A DNA stretch of 64,000 nt, from assembly GCA_018828385.1 (NCBI GenBank), contig JAHJVE010000007.1:238950-302949 (forward strand), read 5' to 3'. The notes beneath the pieces were generated by a model. That model worked only from the letters and a program-made list of their open reading frames with translations. It was not told the origin of the DNA and searched no databases. Origin of the DNA: Gammaproteobacteria bacterium (GTDB taxonomy: Bacteria; Pseudomonadota; Gammaproteobacteria; Burkholderiales; Rhodocyclaceae). The translations under genes and the position numbers were made by a program. Shown piece by piece: positions 38,708 through 46,714 of the stretch. Positions within the stretch are counted from its first letter, which is position 1, and each line of letters starts with the position of its first letter.

Positions 38708-38796
38708 GGACTAGTTATTTCGGACTAGTACATTTTAACTACTTATTTTTCAGTAACTTAGCAACGCTTGTTTGGTGGCTTCCGCTTGGCAAGCGA

Positions 38797-38813
38797 TGCA
38801 CTGTTGCGGTGCA
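38797..38813. promoter_or_regulatory. NtrC-type binding site upstream of nasS-nrt
   Basis: TGCACTGTTGCGGTGCA is a palindrome with TGCAC and GTGCA arms, like NtrC enhancers, about 90 bases upstream of the -24 element. Confidence 0.65.
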
Positions 38814-38836
38814 ACAGGCCGGATTCCCGCACAGCC

Positions 38837-39412
38837 TTAGAGCAGCACCCGCGCCATGTCGATGACGTCGCGCGCCACCTTGGCCATCGACTGCCCCCGC
38901 TCCATGGCCAGTTTGCGCATGGCGTGATAGGCGGCATCCTCGTCGAGGCCACGCGCCTTCATGAGCACGCCCTTGGCCTTGTCGACCAGCTTGCGGTCGG
39001 TGAGTTTCTGGGAAATTTCGTCGAGTTCGCGGCGCAAGGCTTGCGTATCGTCAAAACGGGCACGCGCCACTTCGACGATAGGCTTGATCCGCTTCGGGTC
39101 GAGACCATCGACGATATAGGCTGAAACCCCGGCCTTGACAGCATCGCGTATGGTTTCCTGGCCGTCTTCCTGGGTAAAGATGACGACCGGCCGCGGCATG
39201 TCCTTGTTCATCGCCGCCAGGTTTTCCAGCGTGTCGCGGCTGGGGCTGTCGGTGTCGATCAGGATCACGTCCGGTTGCAACTTTTCGACTTCGGCCGTGA
39301 GATTTTCGGCGTCGGCCAGGATGGCCGCCACCTGATAGCCGGCCAGCGCCAGGCCGGCGCAGATTTCGCCGGCACGGGAGCGCGATTCATCAATGACTAG
39401 AACGGTAAGCAT
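38837..39412 (-). CDS. nasT: NasT antitermination regulator (ANTAR)
   Basis: 191 residues. An N-terminal receiver-like domain (LTVLVIDESRSRAGEICAGL; VILIDTDSPSRDTLENLAAM) is joined to a C-terminal ANTAR domain (ISQKLTDRKLVDKAKGVLMK; AYHAMRKLAMERGQSMAKVA). NasT binds leader RNA and prevents termination in nitrate assimilation operons; NasS restrains it. It lies 17 bases after cbiX, suggesting co-transcription, and directly precedes the leader it should control. Confidence 0.92.
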   Translation of the reverse strand: MLTVLVIDESRSRAGEICAGLALAGYQVAAILADAENLTAEVEKLQPDVILIDTDSPSRDTLENLAAMNKDMPRPVVIFTQEDGQETIRDAVKAGVSAYIVDGLDPKRIKPIVEVARARFDDTQALRRELDEISQKLTDRKLVDKAKGVLMKARGLDEDAAYHAMRKLAMERGQSMAKVARDVIDMARVLL

Positions 39413-39429
39413 GGTGCCTACCTAGCAAG

Positions 39430-39801
39430 CTACAGGCCAGCGACCTCGAGCGCCGCCGTTGCCATGGCCTGAACCACCAGTTCGTGCTCGCCGATGGCGT
39501 TGCCGAGCGAAAATTCGACATTTGGATAGGTCGACCGTAGCGTTTCGATCATCTCCGGCGTTTCCTTCTTCAAGTGCCCGCCACGAGCGACGAACATCGG
39601 CATGACGACGATCCTGTCCGCCCCCTGGGCGACGAGTCCGGCCACGCAGTCGGCCAGATTGGGGGCCATGAATTCCAGAAAGGCCAGTTCGACGGGCACC
39701 TGACTCATGCGCTGGCGAACAGCAGCCTGGACACGGCGCATCGGGTTGGCCCATTCCGGGTCGCGGGCGCCGTGGGCGAAGAGGATGAGGGCTGTGGTCA
39801 T
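39430..39801 (-). CDS. CbiX/SirB-type sirohydrochlorin chelatase
   Basis: 123 residues. The N-terminus (TTALILFAHGARDPEWANPM) has the catalytic His of short CbiX/SirB chelatases, and VVMPMFVARGGHLKKE is a further family motif. Such proteins insert iron or cobalt into sirohydrochlorin. Here a role in siroheme supply for NirB is likely because it precedes nasT in the island. It lies upstream of nasT by 17 bases. Confidence 0.85.
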   Translation of the reverse strand: MTTALILFAHGARDPEWANPMRRVQAAVRQRMSQVPVELAFLEFMAPNLADCVAGLVAQGADRIVVMPMFVARGGHLKKETPEMIETLRSTYPNVEFSLGNAIGEHELVVQAMATAALEVAGL

Positions 39802-39868
39802 GGTTCGTGTCTCGTTGAATTGGGGGATTATCCGGCCCTCACACCGGGAAAGCCAGACGAAAAGCGGC

Positions 39869-41062
39869 TCACCCCGGCTTTCGGCGGCAAACCAGCAAGA
39901 GCAGGGTCAACAGGCAGAAAGCGGCCCCGGCGTAGAAGGTATAAGCCGCGCCGTAGACATCCCACAGCAAACCGGCACAGAGGCTGGCCAGCAACATGGC
40001 GAACCCACTGGTCAGATTGAAAAAACCGAAAGCCGTTCCACGTAAATCGGCCGGCGCCGTATCGGCCACCATCGTCGCCAGCAGCCCTTGCGTCATGCCC
40101 AGATGCACGCCCCACAGCGCCACGCCGCCGAGCACCACGGCCCAGTGCGCGCTGCTCGCCAGGACGAGATCGGCAGCGATCAGGACAAGCAGGCCAATCG
40201 CCAGCAACCGGGTGTGGCTGACCCGATCCGACAACTTGCCGAACGGGTAGGCTGCCAGCGAATACACGATGTTCATGGCGACCATGACCAGGGGAATGAG
40301 CGCCAGCGCCATGCCCCCCTGCTCCGCCCGGAGGACCAGAAATGCTTCGCTGAAACGGGCCAGGGTAAACAGCCCGCCGACCGCCACCACCCACCAGTAC
40401 GGCGAACCGAGCCGGCGCAGATTGGCCCGCGTGACCGGGTTGCGCCGCGCCGTCTGCACCGGCCGGTCCGGCTCATGGACGCCGAAGACCAGCACGGCGA
40501 CGGCGAGCAGGCCGGGAATGACCGCCACCCAGAAGACGGCGCGAAAGTCATCGTCCCACAGCAGCATCAAGCCGACGGCCAGCAAGGGCCCGACAAAGGC
40601 GCCAATGGTATCGAGCGACTGACGCAAACCGAATGCCGCCCCGCGCAATTCCGGCGGCGCAATGTCGGCGACCAGCGCATCGCGCGGCGCCCCACGGATG
40701 CCCTTGCCGATGCGGTCGGCCAGGCGGGCGGCGAAGACGAGGCCGGTGGTCGAGGCCAGCGCAAACACCGGCTTGCTCAGCGCCCCGAGGGCATAGCCGA
40801 ATACCGCCAGCCCCTTGCGTTTGCCGAGGTAGTCGCTGAGCGCCCCGGAAAACACCTTGACGATCAGCGCCGTCGCCTCGGCCAACCCTTCGATGACGCC
40901 GACCACCAGCGCGCTCGCCCCGAGCGTGCCGACCATGAACAGCGGCAGCAGGCTGTGGATCATCTCGGAGGAAATATCCATGAGCAGGCTGACGAAGCCG
41001 AGCATCCAGATGCCGCGTGGCATCCGGGTCGTGGTTGGCAGACGGGACGTGGGGTCGCTCAT
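39869..41062 (-). CDS. MFS transporter
   Basis: 397 residues from the ATG at 41062, with 12 membrane spans and the loop ALSDYLGKRKGLAVFGYALG. The motif GKGIRGAPRDALVADIAPPE is typical of a group of MFS proteins of unknown substrate. It precedes cbiX-nasT by 67 bases on the same strand and may be co-transcribed. A longer upstream frame includes repeat sequence and is not credible. Confidence 0.85.
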   Translation of the reverse strand: MSDPTSRLPTTTRMPRGIWMLGFVSLLMDISSEMIHSLLPLFMVGTLGASALVVGVIEGLAEATALIVKVFSGALSDYLGKRKGLAVFGYALGALSKPVFALASTTGLVFAARLADRIGKGIRGAPRDALVADIAPPELRGAAFGLRQSLDTIGAFVGPLLAVGLMLLWDDDFRAVFWVAVIPGLLAVAVLVFGVHEPDRPVQTARRNPVTRANLRRLGSPYWWVVAVGGLFTLARFSEAFLVLRAEQGGMALALIPLVMVAMNIVYSLAAYPFGKLSDRVSHTRLLAIGLLVLIAADLVLASSAHWAVVLGGVALWGVHLGMTQGLLATMVADTAPADLRGTAFGFFNLTSGFAMLLASLCAGLLWDVYGAAYTFYAGAAFCLLTLLLLVCRRKPG

Positions 41063-41132
41063 GGCGGCGGTAGCGTCAAAGGAAGAGGGAAATGCCAGCT
41101 TAAGCGAAGCCCTGCCCGGCGACCATCCTTTC

Positions 41133-41168
41133 GATTTTGGCCAAAATTTCCGGTTGACCGTAGGACTC
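41133..41168 (+). repeat. Dispersed repeat with palindromic left arm, second copy
   Basis: Same left arm TTTTGGCCAAAATTTCCGG and core GGTTGACCGTAGGACTCG as the copy at 30192. Lies in the divergent region between the MFS and the substrate-binding protein genes. Confidence 0.75.
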
Positions 41169-41308
41169 GACCTGGGGAGGCAAGGGAAAACACCAATGAG
41201 GGAAACCCGGATTGACGGCTGGGCCTGGCGGGACAAAATCGGAGCCTGCCTGTGCCATGGCACGGGTTTGGAGGAGTTCGGACGCAGCACCTGACCGAGG
41301 GAGAAATA

Positions 41309-42532
41309 ATGCAAAAATTCATCAGCTTGTATGCAATTCTGGGGGCCGCGCTGTGGTCAGTCGGGGGGCCGTCATGGGCCGAGCCGCAAACCATCAAGAT
41401 CGGCATCGTCGGCCCGCTCAGCGCGAAATCGTCGGAGGACATGGGGCTGAGCATTGTCGGCGGGGCCAAGGTCTATCTTGCCGACGTCAACACGACGGGC
41501 GGGATATTGGGGCGCCAGGTTGAACTAGTCATCCGCGACGACCAGGCCAAGCCGGAGATCGGTGTCGCCATCGCCCGGGAACTGGTGGACAAGGAAAAGG
41601 TGGTCGCCGTCGTCGGCTTCGCCAATACCGGGGTCGCCTTGCCGTCGGCCAAGGTGCTGCAGGAGGCGAAAATTCCGCTCATCGTGAGCGGCGCAACCGG
41701 AGCGACAATTACCCGTTCGTTCATGCCGCCCGCCTATCCGGTCAGCTACGTGTTCCGCACCTCGGCCAGCGACGCACTGCAACCGGTGGTCATCCTCGAC
41801 GACGTGATCGACCGGCGCAAACTGGGCCGGATTGCGTTGCTGCACGACGAGTCGCCCTACGGCCAGTTCGGCCGGCAAAGCGTGCTGGCCGAGCTTGAAC
41901 GACGCCAGCTCAAACCGGTCGCGGTGGCGAGCTTCAAGGTCGGCGAAACCGATATGAGAGCGCAATTGCAGCAGGTCAAGGAGAGTGGCGCCGACGTCAT
42001 CGTCATGTACTGCCTGGGGGCCGATGCGGCGACGCTGGTCAAGACGGCCGAGAAAGCGAATCTCAAATTGCCGATGGTCGGGCCATGGACCTTGTCCCAG
42101 AAAACATTCATCGACCAGGCGGGAAAGAGCGCCGAAGGGGCGCGGACAGCGGTGACTTTCGTTGAAAGCGAGCTGAGTTCGGTGAAGAGCCAGTTCTCGC
42201 TCAATTACCGAAAGATCAACAAAGTCAGCCGAATTCCATCGGCGGTGGCAGCGGCCCAGACCTACGATGCGCTACGCCTGCTCTCGCTGGCCATCTTCCA
42301 GGCCAACTCGACGGAAGGGCCGGAGATTCAGGCGGCGCTCGAAAATTTACGCTACAAGACCTCGTCGACCGTCGTCTCGCGCTACGCCAGGCCGTTCACC
42401 CCAACCGACCACGAGGCGGTCGCCGGGAACATGGTCATCATGGGCGAGATTCGCAACGGACAAGTCACTTACGCCTACAAGGAAGATGCCAGCAGCTCGG
42501 CGATGATGCGGACCAAATCGCCTGCCAGATAA
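41309..42532 (+). CDS. Branched-chain-amino-acid-type periplasmic binding protein
   Basis: 407 residues. A signal peptide ends near residue 24 (SWAEP). The mature part is a Peripla_BP_6/LivJ-type protein (IKIGIVGPLSAKSSEDMG; GILGRQVELVIRDDQAKPE). GGGAG lies five bases before the ATG. No permease or ATPase genes are adjacent, so it may serve a distant transporter or act as a sensor input. It is the only plus-strand gene in this part of the nitrogen island. Confidence 0.88.
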   Translation: MQKFISLYAILGAALWSVGGPSWAEPQTIKIGIVGPLSAKSSEDMGLSIVGGAKVYLADVNTTGGILGRQVELVIRDDQAKPEIGVAIARELVDKEKVVAVVGFANTGVALPSAKVLQEAKIPLIVSGATGATITRSFMPPAYPVSYVFRTSASDALQPVVILDDVIDRRKLGRIALLHDESPYGQFGRQSVLAELERRQLKPVAVASFKVGETDMRAQLQQVKESGADVIVMYCLGADAATLVKTAEKANLKLPMVGPWTLSQKTFIDQAGKSAEGARTAVTFVESELSSVKSQFSLNYRKINKVSRIPSAVAAAQTYDALRLLSLAIFQANSTEGPEIQAALENLRYKTSSTVVSRYARPFTPTDHEAVAGNMVIMGEIRNGQVTYAYKEDASSSAMMRTKSPAR

Positions 42533-42559
42533 CAGGCTAGAACCTTGAAACCGGGTTCT

Positions 42560-44275
42560 TTAACGCATCAAAATCAGCCATAAAATCAGGTTGACCGTAA
42601 GCGACACCGCCGCCACGAGCTTCCAGAACCGCAGCGGATTGCGCTCGATCAGCGCTTGCCGGCCCGGCGCCACGATGGGCCGGGTGGCGCCGCGCTCGAG
42701 GGCGAGGACGAATTCCTCGGCCGTCTCGAAGCGATCTTTTGCTTCGCGGGCGACGGCCTTGAGCAGGATATTTTCGAGCCAACCGGGAATTTCCGGGCGC
42801 CAGCGGGTCGGCCGGGCCGGCTCGCCGAATTTCGGCGTCTGGAAAGGCTCGATTTCGCCGTAGGGATATTTGCGCGTCAGCAGGTGGTAGAGCGTCACGC
42901 CGGCAGCGTAGAGGTCGTAGCCGGGCTGCGGCTCGGGGCTGTCGAACAGTTCCGGCGCCATGTAGGACGGCGTGCCGGCCTGACCGATCGGGTCGTCGGC
43001 CTGGCGTTCGGCGAGGCTGATGGCGACGCCGAGATCAAGGAGGCGCAGCACGCCATCCTGGCCGAGGTGGATGTTGTCGGTCTTGATGTCGCGATGCACG
43101 ATGTCGAGGCGGTGCAAGGCGCCTATCGCCTTGAGCAGCGCGATGCCGAGGCGGACGACTTCGCCGGCCGGGAAATGCTGGCCGGCGTCGAGCCGGGCCT
43201 GTAGCGTCGCCCCGGCGTGCCAGGTCATGAGGTAGTAGAGGCAGCTGCGCTGTTCGGCCGGCACGACTTGCGGGAAAAAGGGCGAGACGACGCGTTTGGC
43301 CCGCCATTCCTCCATGAGCAGGGCGGCGATCGCGCCCTGGTCGCCCTCCATCGCCGGTTGCAGGGTTTTCAAAACCAGCAGCTGGCCATTGCGCAGATTG
43401 CGCACGCGGTAGAGCAAGGTTTCGCGCGAATCGTGCAGCACCTCCTCGACGACCAGGCCGTCGAGTTCATGCCCGACTTTGAGGCGATGCGGCAGAGGCA
43501 GGCTGGCCGCGCTTTCCAGGCTGTCGCGCAGGCTTTCCGGCGGCAGGCCGAGGACATCGACGACCACCGCCGTCGCGTTGTCGTGGCCGCCCTGGGCCAG
43601 CGCCAGGCTGGTCAGCGCGGCGGCAGCCCCCTGCGGCTCGGGATGGTCGAGCAGCACCTCGGCCATCAGGGCGTCGGGCAGGATGCCCCAGACACCGTCG
43701 GAAACGAGCAGAAAACGGTCGCCGACGGCCAGTTCGCCGTCGGCAAAATCGAGCAGGACGCGCGGGTCGAGGCCGATGGCGCGCGACAGCACGTTGTTGA
43801 GTTCCGGGTGTTCCCAGGTGTGATCGACCGTCATCTGCTGCAGGCGGCCTTCGCTCTGCCGGTAGATGCGGCTGTCGCCGATGTGCGCCGTGACGAAGCG
43901 TCGGCCGCGCAGGACGAGCACCGAGAGGGTTGTCGCCATGCCGGCCAGCTCGGCGTTGCGGCTGCCCTCGGCGATGACCCAGCGGTTGAGCGCCGTGGTC
44001 ACCGTTTCGATGGCCCGCGGCACGCCCCAGGTGTCGGGCGTCGCGAAATAGTCGGAGAGCAGGCCGCGCACGGTATATTCGGACGCCTCGCGGCCGCCCT
44101 TGTGGCCGCCGATGCCGTCGGCCACAGCGGCGACGACGCCCTTGTTTTCGAGCTCCAGCCCCTCCGGCGTGGCGACGCCGCAAAAGTCCTCGTTCCGCTC
44201 GCGCGGGCCGGTCAGCGAGGCGTGACCGATGGCTAGTTGCAGCCTGTTTTTCGACGGGATATCCATGGCCGTCAT
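42560..44275 (-). CDS. PP2C phosphatase and Ser/Thr kinase fusion, copy 1
   Basis: 571 residues. Residues 1-245 are a PP2C phosphatase (PRERNEDF, VADGIGGHKGG, HIGDSRIYR, GGHDNATAV). Residues 275-540 are a kinase with the catalytic loop IVHRDIKTDNIHL, but DLG (LRLLDLGVAI) in place of DFG and no clear glycine-rich loop. The C-terminus has one membrane span. It follows narK and the PilJ-like gene. A similar PP2C-kinase lies next to nirBD in Pseudomonas. The last codons (LTVNLILW) cover a repeat copy. An ATG at 44266 is an alternative start. Confidence 0.9.
   Translation of the reverse strand: MTAMDIPSKNRLQLAIGHASLTGPRERNEDFCGVATPEGLELENKGVVAAVADGIGGHKGGREASEYTVRGLLSDYFATPDTWGVPRAIETVTTALNRWVIAEGSRNAELAGMATTLSVLVLRGRRFVTAHIGDSRIYRQSEGRLQQMTVDHTWEHPELNNVLSRAIGLDPRVLLDFADGELAVGDRFLLVSDGVWGILPDALMAEVLLDHPEPQGAAAALTSLALAQGGHDNATAVVVDVLGLPPESLRDSLESAASLPLPHRLKVGHELDGLVVEEVLHDSRETLLYRVRNLRNGQLLVLKTLQPAMEGDQGAIAALLMEEWRAKRVVSPFFPQVVPAEQRSCLYYLMTWHAGATLQARLDAGQHFPAGEVVRLGIALLKAIGALHRLDIVHRDIKTDNIHLGQDGVLRLLDLGVAISLAERQADDPIGQAGTPSYMAPELFDSPEPQPGYDLYAAGVTLYHLLTRKYPYGEIEPFQTPKFGEPARPTRWRPEIPGWLENILLKAVAREAKDRFETAEEFVLALERGATRPIVAPGRQALIERNPLRFWKLVAAVSLTVNLILWLILMR
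42576..42600 (+). repeat. Dispersed repeat copy at the kinase 3' end
   Basis: AAAATCAGGTTGACCGTAAG, with core bases retained. It encodes part of the C-terminal tail of copy 1. Confidence 0.55.
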
Positions 44276-44305
44276 GTTACGCCGCCTCGCCGCCGCCGGC
44301 AGGCA

Positions 44306-45106
44306 TCAGCCACGCACCAGACTTTCGTAGCGGCCGGTCAGGCTGTCCATGATTTCGAGAATCCGCTCGCTGGTCGTCGCCACGTTGCGGGCGGCGATTT
44401 CCCGGATCGACTCCCGACCATTCAGCGCCTGCTCGAAAAACAGCCACTGGATGTTGGCCAGTTCCAGTTCGGTGCGAATAGCCGCATTGTTCTGCGGCGC
44501 CGCATTCAATTCGGCCATCGCCGCGACGAATTCGCGCCGCGCCGTGCCGAGCTCGTCCCGCAGGCCGTTCGAATCAAGGCCGGACTGCTCGAACAGGAAA
44601 CACTTGGCCATGCGCTGGGACAGCATGCGTTGGCGTCCGGAAATATTGACCAGGTGACCGGCGCTGTTGGCCGCGTATTTTTCGTAGAGCACGGTCAAGG
44701 CATGGGCGGCGCGCAGGGTATTTTCCGACTCGGCCAGCACCAGCCGGGCATTTTCCGCCGAACGCGGTCGGGACAACACCTCACGATAGAGCTGCCAGGC
44801 GGCATTCAGGGCAAGCAGCGCGCTGTGGATACCCTCCGTCGGCGCCAGTGTCTTCAGTTCGCTTAGCTGCGCCTCGAACAGGCGACGTGAGCTATCGATC
44901 AAAAGGCCCGCGCGTTCCGGCATCACCCCGGCCGCTTGCATCGCGTAGGCCTTGGCCATGCGCTGCGACAACATGCGCTGGCGACCGGCCTTATTGATCG
45001 CGGCGCCGACGCCCAGCCCGCTGGTCGGTTTGGCCTCGTTCAGGGCAAATGCCGGGGAAGCCAGCAGCCCCCCGGCGGCACAGAGCAGAAATGTTCTTCT
45101 CTTCAT
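44306..45106 (-). CDS. Periplasmic protein with two PilJ/NarX-like sensor repeats
   Basis: 266 residues. The N-terminus (MKRRTFLLCAAGGLLASPAF) is a twin-arginine-like or Sec export signal. Two copies of a nitrate-sensor P-box-like motif are present: INKAGRQRMLSQRMAK near residue 40 and VNISGRQRMLSQRMAK near residue 155. Such motifs form the nitrate site in NarX-type sensors and PilJ-N domains. There is no kinase or membrane anchor, so it looks like a free periplasmic nitrate-binding or co-sensor protein. It lies between narK and kinase copy 1. Confidence 0.85.
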   Translation of the reverse strand: MKRRTFLLCAAGGLLASPAFALNEAKPTSGLGVGAAINKAGRQRMLSQRMAKAYAMQAAGVMPERAGLLIDSSRRLFEAQLSELKTLAPTEGIHSALLALNAAWQLYREVLSRPRSAENARLVLAESENTLRAAHALTVLYEKYAANSAGHLVNISGRQRMLSQRMAKCFLFEQSGLDSNGLRDELGTARREFVAAMAELNAAPQNNAAIRTELELANIQWLFFEQALNGRESIREIAARNVATTSERILEIMDSLTGRYESLVRG

Positions 45107-45125
45107 GGCAGACGTCGGCTGGCGA

Positions 45126-46340
45126 TCAGATCTTGGCGGCGGTCAGGTGGCTGGCGCCCCAGGTCGTGCGCCAGCGGGTCTTGACGCTGGTCAGGCCGAT
45201 CAGCGCGAAGACGGCGAGGCCGGCGAAGATGAGGAAGCCGGCCTGGTAGGTCCCGGTCAGTTGCTTCGAGTAACCGAGGCTGGAGGCCAGGTAGAAACCG
45301 CCGACGCCACCGGCCATGCCGACCAGGCCGGTCATCACGCCGATTTCCTTGCGGAAGCGTTGCGGCACGAGCTGGAACACCGCACCGTTGCCCATGCCCA
45401 AAGCCAGCATGGCGCCGACGAAAGCGGCCAGCGCCATCCACGCCTCGGGCAGGCCGAAGCTGACGATGGCGAGGAAGATGGCAGCGAAGACGTACATCAC
45501 CGACAGCGATTTGACACCGCCGATGCGGTCGGCCACGTTGCCGCCAATCGGCCGCACCAGCGAACCGGCGAAGACGCAACCGGCGGTGAAAAAGCCGGCC
45601 ATCTTCGGATCGAGGCCGTACTGGGTGTTGAAGTAGATGACCAGCGACGAAGCCAGGCCGACGAAGCCGCCGAAGGTGACCGAGTAGAAGAACATGAACC
45701 ACCAGGCATCCTTGTCCTTCAAGACCTTGAGGTATTCGGCGAAGGTCTTGGGCGGCGGCGCATCCGGCGCGTCCTTGGCGAGGAAGCAGAAGGCGATCAG
45801 CACGATGACCAGCGGAATCAGGACGATGCCGAAAACGTTGGTCCATCCGAAAGCGGCAGCCAGACCCGGCGCGAACAGCGCCGCCAGCGCCGTGCCCGAG
45901 TTGCCGGCGCCGGCAATGCCCATCGCCGTGCCCTGGTGCTCGGCCGGATACCAGCGCGAGGCGAGCGGCAAGGCGGCGGCGAAGGAGGCACCGGCGACGC
46001 CGAGGAAGAGACCGAGGATCAGCACTTCGCCGTAGGAATGGACGCCGACTTGCCAGGCGTAAGCCATGGCGGCAATGACGATGACCTGACCGATGATCGC
46101 TGCCTTCTTGGGCGACAGACGATCAACCAGAATACCCATGATGATGCGCAGCAAGGCGCCGGCCAGCACCGGGGTGGCCACCATCATGCCCTTTTCGGCA
46201 TGGCTCAAACCGAGATCCTTGGCAATGCCGACGCCGAGCGGGCCGAGGATGACCCAGACCATGAAAGCGAGGTCGAAATAAAGGAAGGCAGCGAGCAGGG
46301 TCGGCGTATGGCCGGCCTGCAGGAATGATTTCTTGTCCAT
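45126..46340 (-). CDS. narK: Nitrate/nitrite transporter NarK
   Basis: 404 residues, 12 spans. NarK family motifs are visible (GVAGASFAAALPLASRWYP; AGAGNSGTALAALFAPGLA). It moves nitrate into the cell or exchanges nitrate and nitrite. Here it is under a sigma-54 promoter with a structured leader like nirB, so it is probably part of assimilation rather than respiration. The PilJ-like gene follows 19 bases downstream. Confidence 0.94.
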   Translation of the reverse strand: MDKKSFLQAGHTPTLLAAFLYFDLAFMVWVILGPLGVGIAKDLGLSHAEKGMMVATPVLAGALLRIIMGILVDRLSPKKAAIIGQVIVIAAMAYAWQVGVHSYGEVLILGLFLGVAGASFAAALPLASRWYPAEHQGTAMGIAGAGNSGTALAALFAPGLAAAFGWTNVFGIVLIPLVIVLIAFCFLAKDAPDAPPPKTFAEYLKVLKDKDAWWFMFFYSVTFGGFVGLASSLVIYFNTQYGLDPKMAGFFTAGCVFAGSLVRPIGGNVADRIGGVKSLSVMYVFAAIFLAIVSFGLPEAWMALAAFVGAMLALGMGNGAVFQLVPQRFRKEIGVMTGLVGMAGGVGGFYLASSLGYSKQLTGTYQAGFLIFAGLAVFALIGLTSVKTRWRTTWGASHLTAAKI

Positions 46341-46376
46341 TTTGGGTAATTTTCCGGGTTGACCGTGGGTACGGTC
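46341..46376 (+). repeat. Dispersed repeat in the narK leader, forms a hairpin
   Basis: TTTTCCGGGTTGACCGTGGG, followed by TACGGTC, so GACCGT-GGGT-ACGGTC can fold 20 bases before the narK start. Confidence 0.65.
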
Positions 46377-46397
46377 GTTGAGGGGGATCGCTTGTTT

Positions 46398-46449
46398 CAG
46401 CGCATGGCGTCGTCGCCATCAGCCCACCCTCGTTGGCGGAAAATCGCTG
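46398..46449 (-). promoter_or_regulatory. Structured leader element of narK
   Basis: An outer helix CAGCG/CGCTG (46445-46449 with 46398-46402) encloses P1 CCGCC-AACGAG-GGTGG (46424-46439) and P2 ATGGC-GACGAC-GCCAT (46404-46419), both drawn with six-base loops. It closely matches the nirB leader in sequence and spacing. It begins about four bases after the predicted transcript start. Confidence 0.7.
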
Positions 46450-46463
46450 TGATGTCCTTACGT

Positions 46464-46479
46464 TGCAAGTGGCGTGCCA
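46464..46479 (-). promoter_or_regulatory. Sigma-54 promoter of narK
   Basis: TGGCACGCCACTTGCA on the minus strand, a complete match. Predicted start near 46453. Confidence 0.87.
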
Positions 46480-46714
46480 AGGCAACGAAGCACCAATTTA
46501 TGAGGACACGAGGAAATCAACGCAGAAATCACGCACCAAAAGTGAGCGCACATTTCCATTGCGGTGCGACATTTGGGGTGTGGGAGGGGGCCATGAAGCC
46601 AGGCCCCCGGGGCAAACCATGGGCAAGCCGACGAAGAGACGCGACGGTCTTTCGTCGCCGGCGCCCGCTCAAAACCCCTGCCGGAGTGGCAACAGCAACA
46701 GCTACTTCGGGAAA
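46480..46714. other. Upstream regulatory space of narK
   Basis: Part of a 374-base gap between narK and the 287-residue gene. It contains half sites of the NtrC type (GCACCA at about 46489 and 46533, GGTGCG near 46563) but no good palindrome. No gene is seen. Confidence 0.45.

Larger units (their letters stand above)
38515..38836 (-). other. Regulatory region between nasT and nasS
   Basis: 322 bases without a gene. It holds an NtrC-type palindrome, a sigma-54 promoter, two hexaloop hairpins and an overlapping terminator, in that order on the minus strand. No ORF with a credible start is seen. Confidence 0.75.

Noticed and set aside
39530..39545. GTCGACCGTAGCG in the cbiX-like gene as a repeat copy
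   Set aside because: It is ordinary coding sequence with no arm; the match is too short.
40088..41215. 375-residue frame antisense to an MFS gene
   Set aside because: Same antisense pattern; the opposite strand encodes a clear 12-span transporter.
41240..41275. TGGCACGGGTTTGGAGG as a sigma-54 promoter for the LivJ-type gene
   Set aside because: The -24 part fits but the invariant GC at -12 is missing.
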